From Crenothrix sp. D3 (GTDB lineage: Bacteria; Pseudomonadota; Gammaproteobacteria; Methylococcales; Methylomonadaceae), in the NCBI GenBank assembly GCA_002134785.1, contig MBQZ01000010.1:1-64000 (forward strand): DNA of 64,000 bases, read 5' to 3'. A model generated the notes under the pieces. It made no database searches. It saw only the letters and a list, made by a program, of their open reading frames with translations, and was not told the DNA's origin. Position 1 is the stretch's first letter. Every line of letters starts with the position of its first letter. Position numbers and translations under genes: made by a program. This document shows, in pieces, positions 44,347 through 50,987 of this stretch.

Positions 44347-44363
44347 GATAAATCTCCAATTGC

Positions 44364-44834
44364 TTAATTTAATATTGATGTGCCTTTGATCTGCACATAA
44401 ACGGTCATGCCAGTTTGCAAAGCCAGCAACTGTGCTGATTTGCGAGTAATATGCGCTAACAAGGGCTGACTGCCTACTCGTAAACGTACCACACTCTGCC
44501 CTTCTTTATCATTGATAATAGTGATGGTGGCGTGTAGAACATTGAGGATGCTGGTCGCCTTGGCGACTTCGAGGGTAATACTGACATCACGCGCATAAAT
44601 TTGAATGCGTAATGCTGTGTTTAGTTCAGCATTAATCGTAGGTAAACTCAGTTCACCCCCTGCAAATGCCACGCGTGTTAGATTATAAGCGGTTTCCTGT
44701 TCAATAATGGTTGCTTGCCAAACACTCGCGGCTTGCCTGTCTTGAGCTTGTGGTAAATCTATACGGCTGAGCGTTTCGGACAATAAGCCCGCCGCTTGTA
44801 CTTTACTCAGCGGAAAACGCTTTAACAACCCCAT
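44364..44834 (-). pseudogene. modC: ModC C-terminal fragment (TOBE/Mop domain only)
   Basis: The readable frame has LSETLSRIDLPQAQ, FAGGELSLPTINAEL, IYARDVSITLEVAKATSIL and a TOBE/Mop end (VVRLRVGSQPLLAHITRK), which match the C-terminal regulatory part of the molybdate transporter ATPase. The N-terminal ATP-binding domain is missing: the frame runs straight into an IS110 fragment, and its first eight codons (MGLLKRFP) are antisense to that element. It is either a dead gene or a shortened molybdate-binding protein. Confidence 0.8.
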
Positions 44835-44952
44835 TAAAACTTTCTACCAACGCCTCATTGCCAGCGGTAAACTCGAAAAAGTCGCCACCACCGCCTGCAT
44901 GAGAAAGCTACTGGTTACCCTGAATTCAATCGTTAAAAATCAATCAGAATGA
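44821..44952 (+). pseudogene. IS110-type transposase, C-terminal end
   Basis: On the plus strand the frame reads NNPIKTFYQRLIASGKLEK and VATTACMRKLLVTLNSIVKN, then stops at 44950-44952. This is the conserved end of IS110-family transposases. Only about 43 codons remain. It cut off the front of modC. Confidence 0.8.
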
Positions 44953-45005
44953 AACCCAGATTTCGCAGGTTTCGCTTGATTTTTAACACAGTTTCTCTCA
45001 GGTCT

Positions 45006-45740
45006 TTATAACTCAACCACCCGATAACGCACGCCTGTTTCAAAAATCCGCACCCCGCCACCTTCTGCGACGGTTTGCTGGAGTTTTTCAGCATCAATGA
45101 CTTCAACCCCAGCCAGATAATCAATACCAAACTCAGCAAGTTGCGGTAGCCACGGTGTAGTGGGTCCCATTAATACCGTGGTTGCGTGTTGCGCAAGTTC
45201 AGCAAGACGCGGAAAGGTTTTATTGACTAATGACGTGGCAGTTAAAAACACCCAATCTGCGTTAGGCAATAGAAATTCACAAGCGGGATCAGGATAATCC
45301 GTTGCGTTAGGCTGGCGTTCGATAATATGTAAATCGATTTGGTCGGCGTAACGCTCGATGTTTGGATAACGACCAATAACTACGACTTTTTTACCCAGCA
45401 GTTGGGGTAAAAAATGTTCAAATACCGCGAGATTACCCGCTGGCAAGTTAAGACCTGCGGGCAAGGGTTGCGCATTTAACGCGGCGTTAATCGCTGCCAT
45501 ACCAACAGTGGCTTGATGCGCGTCCCATTCGTTAATCCACCCGCACAATTCACGCAGTGGTTTACCGACTAGCGACCCAGACCACGGTAAAGTTCGCGTC
45601 GGTAGTTGAGGGCTCATCGCTAAACCGCACTGTCCCGCTTTACACACCGTCCACACTAAGCCAATATTGACTGCTTCGACGCGGCTATCACAGGCTGCAT
45701 AATCCAGTAACAGCTCATAAACCCGCTGAGGATTATTCAT
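45006..45740 (-). CDS. DUF364-type Rossmann-like protein
   Basis: A 244-residue protein with a Rossmann-like half (LLGKKVVVIGRYPNIERYAD, LPNADWVFLTATSLVNKTFP, VLMGPTTPWLPQLAEFGID). DUF364 proteins are thought to handle metals or corrinoid-like ligands and occur near nif and Mo genes. It overlaps the next upstream gene by 8 bases. Function uncertain. Confidence 0.75.
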   Translation of the reverse strand: MNNPQRVYELLLDYAACDSRVEAVNIGLVWTVCKAGQCGLAMSPQLPTRTLPWSGSLVGKPLRELCGWINEWDAHQATVGMAAINAALNAQPLPAGLNLPAGNLAVFEHFLPQLLGKKVVVIGRYPNIERYADQIDLHIIERQPNATDYPDPACEFLLPNADWVFLTATSLVNKTFPRLAELAQHATTVLMGPTTPWLPQLAEFGIDYLAGVEVIDAEKLQQTVAEGGGVRIFETGVRYRVVEL

Positions 45741-46122
45741 TGATTTCCAGTGTGGGCAATAATCGTACTTCCGCTTTAATCATATCTTCTTTGCCCCACA
45801 CAGTGACTGCCTCTACAAACCACTCAGCTTTACTCGGATGCGGTTTAACAACATCGTATTCGGCATAAAAACTACCGTCACTGTTGAATTGCAACTGACC
45901 AATGCGTTCGATGCGGCGTTTATTACGTTTATTACACCAATAGCCTGCCAGATTGCCAGCACCCGTGTAAGGGTCTTGGATGAGCGAAAAACTGGCGAGG
46001 TGGTAATAGGGATAATCTGTAATTGTCCCCGCTGGAAATCTCAACTTATCAATTTCTGCACGCAACCGTTCGCAAATTTTGACACCGATAATTCGCTTAG
46101 CGTCACAAGCACTTTGCAACAT
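45733..46122 (-). CDS. Unknown nif-linked protein
   Basis: A 129-residue soluble protein (ICERLRAEIDKLRFPAGTIT, YPYYHLASFSLIQDPYTGAG, RIGQLQFNSDGSFYAEYDVV) translated between FeSI and DUF364 with 2-base and 8-base junctions. The tight packing says it belongs to the nifN operon. I do not recognise it. Confidence 0.75.
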   Translation of the reverse strand: MLQSACDAKRIIGVKICERLRAEIDKLRFPAGTITDYPYYHLASFSLIQDPYTGAGNLAGYWCNKRNKRRIERIGQLQFNSDGSFYAEYDVVKPHPSKAEWFVEAVTVWGKEDMIKAEVRLLPTLEINE

Positions 46123-46124
46123 GA

Positions 46125-46448
46125 TTACCAGATTTCCTTAGGCACAATTAGTTCGGTAACAGGTTCGCCGCCAATCAAATGTTGGTCAATAATAGTCTTT
46201 ACATCGGCTTTTTTCACTTTGCCGTATAAAACACCTTCAGGATAAACCAACACATTAGGGCCTAACATACAAGGACCTATGCAGCCTGTGTTAGTCAGCA
46301 GAATTTTGTCGAACAAATTACGACGCTGAATTTCATTCATAAATTCAGCCATAATGTCGGCGCTATTATTACTGCCACACGAGCCGCGTGGATGCCCTTG
46401 CGGTCGGTTTTGGGTACAGATAAAAACGTGTTTTTCAGGACGTGGCAT
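46125..46448 (-). CDS. Shethna FeSI-type thioredoxin-fold [2Fe-2S] ferredoxin
   Basis: The 107 residues match the Azotobacter Shethna protein I: KHVFICTQNRPQGHPRGSCG, LLTNTGCIGPCMLGPNVLV, YPEGVLYGKVKKADVKTII and HLIGGEPVTELIVPKEIW. The four cluster cysteines are in FICTQ, GSCGS and GCIGPC. Start 46448 has AAGGAG upstream. It is an electron carrier with no assigned partner. Confidence 0.9.
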   Translation of the reverse strand: MPRPEKHVFICTQNRPQGHPRGSCGSNNSADIMAEFMNEIQRRNLFDKILLTNTGCIGPCMLGPNVLVYPEGVLYGKVKKADVKTIIDQHLIGGEPVTELIVPKEIW

Positions 46449-46459
46449 GGGTGTACTCC

Positions 46460-46774
46460 TTAAGCGGCTTGTTTGTGTTCGTGAGTGAAGCAGGCTTTTG
46501 GGCAAACCCGTGAACACGCTTCACAGCCAATGCAATCATTGGCATTTTTTAGGCTCATGACCATGCTGTTATCATCGTCTTCAAAATCGCCGTAATCATC
46601 ATCAAAATCGTTATCTGCCATTAAGTCTTCTTTTTCGACTAAGTCGAATACGTCACGCGGACAGACTTTGAAACACCGACCACAGCCGATGCAGGTTTTT
46701 TGATTAATATCGGTGACGTAAGACGGTGTCCATTCAGTGCCGCCAAAAGTCACGCCTGTAACAAATTCGGACAT
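46460..46774 (-). CDS. fdxB: FdxB, nif-specific 2[4Fe-4S] ferredoxin III
   Basis: The 104 residues contain CIGCGRCFKVCPRDVF and CIGCEACSRVCPKACF separated by a strongly acidic insert (NDFDDDYGDFEDDDNS). This is the ferredoxin III type found beside nifX. It follows the DUF683 gene by 2 bases. Confidence 0.94.
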   Translation of the reverse strand: MSEFVTGVTFGGTEWTPSYVTDINQKTCIGCGRCFKVCPRDVFDLVEKEDLMADNDFDDDYGDFEDDDNSMVMSLKNANDCIGCEACSRVCPKACFTHEHKQAA

Positions 46775-46776
46775 GG

Positions 46777-46980
46777 TTAACCTCCTGCCGCTTTGAGTTT
46801 TTGGTTTGCCTCATCCCACGTTTTGCAGGCATCGTAAGTTGCTTGGGCGATAGCCATGAGTTTGTCGTAACCATCGGGTAGACTGTCTTCGATTAAATCA
46901 TGCAGTATCGAGGCTTGCTCGTTAGCGAGACGTTTGGTTTTCTTTACTTCTTTTTCTAAGGCTTTAATGTCGTCTGTCAT
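46777..46980 (-). CDS. Small DUF683/CCE_0567-type nif protein
   Basis: A 67-residue helical protein (DIKALEKEVKKTKRLANEQA, LPDGYDKLMAIAQATYDACK) typical of the small gene between the NifX-associated protein and fdxB. Function unknown. Confidence 0.9.
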   Translation of the reverse strand: MTDDIKALEKEVKKTKRLANEQASILHDLIEDSLPDGYDKLMAIAQATYDACKTWDEANQKLKAAGG

Positions 46981-46990
46981 GACACTACTC

Positions 46991-47464
46991 TCAATCAGTG
47001 GCTGCGTTGTTGTATTTTTCGATGAGTTCCATTGCTTTAGCGATGGTTTTATCGCTTTTTTCAGTCATGTCTTCGAGACTGGCAAAACCAAAACGATGAG
47101 TATCACGCAAGACTTTATCGACTACGATAAGTTTGCCAACCATGATTAACGCACGTCCAAAACCTTCGTGGGTTAGATTGACGATAGGCGCGGCCATTAA
47201 GCCTGTTTTTTGTTCAATCAGTGTTGCCAATGAGTTGTAATAGGCTTTCAATCTGGCAATCGTTAATTCATCGGGATCGCCAATAATCGGAATTTCGCGT
47301 TTGCGTTCTTTGGTCAAGACGATAGGATCAACGACCCGCGCATTTGACCAGCCATCGTAAGTGTCGTAAGTATCGATGGCGTGCAATTGTTTAATGAAAT
47401 TCTGCACGATGTCTGAATTCAGATAAGTATCGTTGTCTTGTACGACTAGGGTTGCTGTTGCCAT
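46991..47464 (-). CDS. NifX-associated protein (DUF269)
   Basis: A 157-residue protein of the NifX-associated family (FIKQLHAIDTYDTYDGWSNA, IGDPDELTIARLKAYYNSLA, HEGFGRALIMVGKLIVVDKV, HRFGFASLEDM). It accompanies nifX in most Mo-nitrogenase clusters. A repeat block lies in the gap to nifX. Confidence 0.93.
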   Translation of the reverse strand: MATATLVVQDNDTYLNSDIVQNFIKQLHAIDTYDTYDGWSNARVVDPIVLTKERKREIPIIGDPDELTIARLKAYYNSLATLIEQKTGLMAAPIVNLTHEGFGRALIMVGKLIVVDKVLRDTHRFGFASLEDMTEKSDKTIAKAMELIEKYNNAATD

Positions 47465-47498
47465 TGGGTTTGCTCCGTTGATGATAATTGTTGGTTTG

Positions 47499-47581
47499 AA
47501 AATCCCCCCCGCCCCCCTTTTTCAAAGGGGGGAGTTTGAGTCAGTTCCCCCCCTTTGAAAAAGGGGGGTTAGGGGGGATTT
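47499..47581. repeat. C/G-tract repeat block between nifX and DUF269
   Basis: AAATCCCCCCCGCCCCCCTT, TTCAAAGGGGGGAGTTTGAG and CCCCTTTGAAAAAGGGGGG alternate, ending TTAGGGGGGATTT. It is the same family as 23003-23130, the block between nifD and nifK, and can fold into a strong hairpin. Confidence 0.85.
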
Positions 47582-47583
47582 AG

Positions 47584-48015
47584 CTATTCTTCCCAGCCCT
47601 CTTCTTCCATCGCGGAAAACCGCGCTGGATCAGGGTTCTGATATTTCTTAATCGCTTTTGCCAGCCAACTCGATGGCCCTGCGATAAGTTCATTTTGTAA
47701 ATCGGTGACTAAATCAGTAATCTTGCTGCCTTCGTGAACTTTCACAGGTTGTATGCCTTTAGCGATAAGTTGATTAATCGCCGATGCACCGATGGCTTGG
47801 CAATACACCGCCGCACAACCCGCTAATAAATCGATTTTTACCGACAATTTGTCTTCATTACCGTCTTGTTCCAATACGCCAAATTGTGCGGCTTCCAATA
47901 ATTGGCTTTCGTCTCGATTCACCGCATACACGGCAAATGATTTAGCTGAGCCAAAATGTTGATTAACAGTAGTCATGTCACTGGTTGCAAAAGCGACTTT
48001 TAAAGCGGTATCCAT
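47584..48015 (-). CDS. nifX: NifX, FeMo-cofactor precursor carrier
   Basis: The 143-residue protein has the NifX/NifB fold (VAFATSDMTTVNQHFGSAKS, AVYCQAIGASAINQLIAKGI) and the C-terminal tail SSWLAKAIKKYQNPDP. It moves NifB-co or VK-cluster to NifEN. Start 48015 is preferred because of a GAGGAG-like site upstream; the longer frame to 48066 would overlap nifN. Confidence 0.93.
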   Translation of the reverse strand: MDTALKVAFATSDMTTVNQHFGSAKSFAVYAVNRDESQLLEAAQFGVLEQDGNEDKLSVKIDLLAGCAAVYCQAIGASAINQLIAKGIQPVKVHEGSKITDLVTDLQNELIAGPSSWLAKAIKKYQNPDPARFSAMEEEGWEE

Positions 48016-48056
48016 AAGAGGCTGCTCCTCGGAATGTATGACGTGTAAATGGCGAG

Positions 48057-49448
48057 TTAATGACATGATGGTGCGACCGTTTCATGCGCAGGTTTTTGTG
48101 CGTAACGCGACCGATAAATAGGGATTTCTTCGTGGGCGTGATTAATCACCAAATTGGCTAAATCAAATAACGTTTGCCGTGAACCTGCATAACCAATCCA
48201 CGTTTTTGCATAGCCGCCGATAACGTCATACAACGGGAAGCCTGCGCGTAAAATCGGCACGTTTAACCGTTCTGCACTAATTACCGCATGAGAATTACCG
48301 ATGACTAACTGTACTTTGCTCTCTAAGCTCAGTTTTTCCATGTCTTCCAAATCACCGATTTTGATAGTCTCGACGGGAATGCGTGCCAATAACGGCACAT
48401 TGCAGGATGTGACAGCCGTCATAACCTCCGCGCCTGTTTCTTGCAATAAATCGACTAAGGCAGCTAATAAATCGGCATCGGCGGCTATCGCAACCCGCAA
48501 CTGACCTAGCATAAAATGGGTATCTAATAACGCGTCTTGCAATTGAGCGCGTTGCCGTTCTAAACGTTCATGGACAGCATTGCCACTAATCTTGCTCAAG
48601 GCGAGCATTAACGAGTCATTCGCCTGTAAGCCGTAAAGATGATTTAAATAATATGTCGGTACGCCTGTTTTTTCTTCCAAGACTTGCGCCGCGTGTTGTA
48701 AAGACGTACCGATAACCACGGTTGCCACCGCATCACCTAGCGTTTTTAATTCCGATAACGGCGTACCGCCAATCGTCACAGGGCTAAAATCTTCCGCAGT
48801 TAAACAACCGTCCAAGGAATCGGCAAGATCAGGAACAAACACAGGACGCAAACCAAACTGTTCAAAAATCAAACGCAAAGCTTCTAAATCGCCAGAAGTC
48901 AGCATATAACTCACCAGCACATTGACTTGGTGGGGTCGTCTGCCGACTTTTGTACCTGCGCTTTGTGCGTCTGGCACTAAAGCTCTTAATATCTCAGTTA
49001 AAGTCGCGGCATAACCTGTTTCGACACTGCCAACAAAATCAGGCGTATTAACCGCCACCACTGCAATATCGTCAAACTCTGGATACATAGCGCGAAATTC
49101 ACGCACATTTCTGTGAACATCCGCGCCTTGGGTTTCTGCTAAACCAGTCGTCAAAATCGTAATTAAATCGGGGCGAGATTTTTCAGCAATGGTTCGAATA
49201 CCTTCAACCACATTTTCATCTGCTCCCAATACCGAACTGGATTGATCCATCGCCGTAGATTGCAAAGGAATCGGTTCACGAAAATGACGCACAAAAAACA
49301 CCTTGGCAAACGCCGTACAACCTTGCGAACCATGCAGCATAGGCATAGCACGATTAAAACCCAAAGTCGCTAATGAACCACCAATCGGTTGACTGGCTTT
49401 TAACGGATTAACCGATAATGCTTTATTACGTTTGAGAATATTAGCCAT
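48057..49448 (-). CDS. nifN: NifN, NifEN scaffold subunit
   Basis: NifN pairs with NifE to mature FeMo-cofactor. The 463 residues are homologous to NifK: NPLKASQPIGGSLATLGF, GSQGCTAFAKVFFVRHFREP, QSSSVLGADENVVEGI, TTGLAETQGADVHRNVREF and VVIGTSLQHAAQVLEE. The first Cys position of NifK is replaced as usual. nifE is not next to it: the gene starts directly behind its own sigma-54 promoter. Confidence 0.95.
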   Translation of the reverse strand: MANILKRNKALSVNPLKASQPIGGSLATLGFNRAMPMLHGSQGCTAFAKVFFVRHFREPIPLQSTAMDQSSSVLGADENVVEGIRTIAEKSRPDLITILTTGLAETQGADVHRNVREFRAMYPEFDDIAVVAVNTPDFVGSVETGYAATLTEILRALVPDAQSAGTKVGRRPHQVNVLVSYMLTSGDLEALRLIFEQFGLRPVFVPDLADSLDGCLTAEDFSPVTIGGTPLSELKTLGDAVATVVIGTSLQHAAQVLEEKTGVPTYYLNHLYGLQANDSLMLALSKISGNAVHERLERQRAQLQDALLDTHFMLGQLRVAIAADADLLAALVDLLQETGAEVMTAVTSCNVPLLARIPVETIKIGDLEDMEKLSLESKVQLVIGNSHAVISAERLNVPILRAGFPLYDVIGGYAKTWIGYAGSRQTLFDLANLVINHAHEEIPIYRSRYAQKPAHETVAPSCH

Positions 49449-49527
49449 GACACGCCTCGCGATACATGAGCTGACTGTTTGTGTGTGCTTTCATGACAAT
49501 GACTCAATAAGTTTTTTATTGAATCAA

Positions 49528-49542
49528 GCAAAGGTTATGCCA
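49528..49542 (-). promoter_or_regulatory. Sigma-54 promoter of the nifN operon
   Basis: On the minus strand TGGCAT-AACCT-TTGC, a near-perfect match, 80 bases upstream of nifN. Confidence 0.85.
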
Positions 49543-49594
49543 TGACGTAACTAATTGAAAAGATTAACTTTGTTTTAAGGTGGTTTTGTATGTT

Positions 49595-49610
49595 TGTCGG
49601 AAAGACGACA
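49595..49610 (-). promoter_or_regulatory. NifA-type upstream activator site of nifN
   Basis: TGTCGGAAAGACGACA fits TGT-N10-ACA, 53 bases upstream of the -24 element. The IS1595-like end begins 6 bases further. Confidence 0.75.
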
Positions 49611-49616
49611 AAGGGT

Positions 49617-49637
49617 TTCCTGATTAGCAAGATTCTT
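49617..49637. repeat. 21-base scar shared with the IS1595 end
   Basis: TTCCTGATTAGCAAGATTCT plus one T is identical to 2347-2367, the end of the IS1595 copy there. It probably marks a lost or rearranged IS1595 element between the nifN regulatory sites and the adjoining gene fragment. Confidence 0.7.
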
Positions 49638-49806
49638 GCCCAACTTTGGTAATTAGTGCGTCTGCCCAACCAGCGGCAACGAACACATCACGGACGAAAA
49701 TTTCAAAGTCGGAGGGTGTGAGTGTGTCTATTTTTTTTGAAGTCGGTGAGCATTGTTTTAAATGAGGGGAAAATGTAAGTTGAATTATTTTATTGGAATG
49801 GAACAA
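49638..49806 (-). pseudogene. Gene fragment, perhaps an Mrr-like restriction protein
   Basis: About 55 codons read as SKKIDTLTPSDFEIFVRDVF followed by VAAGWADALITKVGQ, then run into the IS1595-like end. The pattern resembles the beginning of an Mrr-like endonuclease domain, but the catalytic part is gone and no ATG start is present. Low certainty. Confidence 0.4.
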
Positions 49807-49871
49807 TCCAACTATGCTTTTTCAGCAATATCCTTGGAGGGGATTTATTGAAAATTCCTTAGTAGCCCGAC

Positions 49872-50369
49872 TTAAAAATTATCTTCTTCTAGTTCAATGG
49901 CTAATAGGCGGTTGTTATTTAGATTTTCTTGGCGCATTTGTTTACGCAGTAAGGCTTCGGCGTTGTATTGTTTTTCGAGATCGGTTTCTAAGATGAGTCT
50001 GGGTACTTTGGTGGGTTTGCCGTTGTCGTCCATTGCGACCATGGTGAAATAACAGGAAGTGGTGTGGCGTTTGCCATCGGTGCGTAAATTTTCGGCGATG
50101 ACTTTAACGCCGACTTCCATTGATGAGAAGCCAACATAATTAACGTTGGCATAAAAGGTGACTAATTCACCGACATTAACTTGCTGTTTAAAAAATACTT
50201 GGTCGAGGGCAGCGGTGACAACATAGTGTCTGCTGTATCGGGCAGCACAGGCGTAGGCGACTTCGTCCAGTAATTTTAATAATGCGCCGCCGTGGACGTG
50301 ACCTGAAAAGTTTGCCATATCAGGGGTCATTAATACGGTCATGGTGAGTGATTTTTCTTGTTTGTTCAT
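49872..50369 (-). CDS. Acyl-CoA thioesterase, hotdog fold (YciA/BFIT type)
   Basis: The 165-residue protein shows MTPDMANFSGHVHGGALLKL and LDEVAYACAARYS, the catalytic region of hexameric acyl-CoA thioesterases, and the GFSSMEVGVKV strand. A charged C-terminal tail (EALLRKQMRQENLNNNRLLA) is longer than usual. Housekeeping gene outside the nif island. Confidence 0.9.
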   Translation of the reverse strand: MNKQEKSLTMTVLMTPDMANFSGHVHGGALLKLLDEVAYACAARYSRHYVVTAALDQVFFKQQVNVGELVTFYANVNYVGFSSMEVGVKVIAENLRTDGKRHTTSCYFTMVAMDDNGKPTKVPRLILETDLEKQYNAEALLRKQMRQENLNNNRLLAIELEEDNF

Positions 50370-50512
50370 TTAATTATAGCTCCTGTAAAGCGCGGTATTG
50401 TATAGCAATTGTTAGCCGACCATTAGTCAACTCATTTATTTGCGGTGAAATGGCTATTTTTTTCGTTACAATCATGACCGCGTAACATTCGCGCTAACTT
50501 ATGGAGATTAAA

Positions 50513-50830
50513 ATGAATAAGAAATTAATAGGTTTATTACTGGCACTCAGTATTCCTTTAACGGCTGCCGCAGAAATGAGCTATCCTCATGGTGATATGG
50601 CTAGACACGCTGAACATTTAACAAAAGAACTGGGTTTGAATGCTGAGCAAAAAACCAAAGTTGAGGCTATTTTTGAGGCTCAAAGAGAAAAATCTAAAGC
50701 TCTACATCAAGAAACAGAAGTTAGTTTAAAGGCAGTATTTACACCTGAACAATTAACTAAATTTGAAACGATGCAAGCAAAACATAAAGAAATGCGTAAA
50801 GAAAGAATGGCTGGTAAAGCAGCAAAATAG
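50513..50830 (+). CDS. Small periplasmic Spy/LTxxQ-like protein
   Basis: The 105-residue protein has a signal peptide (KKLIGLLLALSIPLTAAAEM) and then helices with LGLNAEQKTKVEAIFEAQRE and FTPEQLTKFETMQAKHKEMR, the LTxxQ-type pattern of Spy/CpxP relatives. It is likely a stress-related periplasmic chaperone or metal-resistance protein. Start 50513 has GGAGA upstream. Confidence 0.85.
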   Translation: MNKKLIGLLLALSIPLTAAAEMSYPHGDMARHAEHLTKELGLNAEQKTKVEAIFEAQREKSKALHQETEVSLKAVFTPEQLTKFETMQAKHKEMRKERMAGKAAK

Positions 50831-50842
50831 ATGCTGTGAATG

Positions 50843-50872
50843 CTGGAGTCCAAAATACGTTTTGGACTTCAG
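50843..50872 (+). terminator. Hairpin terminator
   Basis: CTGGAGTCCAAAA pairs with TTTTGGACTTCAG across TACG, followed by TCGTCTTTT; a weak T-tract. Confidence 0.65.
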
Positions 50873-50987
50873 TCGTCTTTTGACTCATTTTAACCAATCA
50901 GGAATATTTCCTTTTCACCGCCTGTTGTTACAGATTAAGGCGTTGTTTGACTACAATACGCCCTTTTGTAGAACGATAGAGTGAATT

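Noticed and set aside
44933-45139. A 68-codon frame overlapping the IS110 fragment and the DUF364 gene.
   Set aside because: A shadow of the DUF364 gene in another frame, with no ribosome site or similarity.
49872-50369. The YciA-type gene as an attachment site of a type I-F CRISPR-associated Tn7-like transposon, given the I-F repeats.
   Set aside because: No tnsABC, tniQ, cas genes or Tn7 ends are present, and the repeats are far away.
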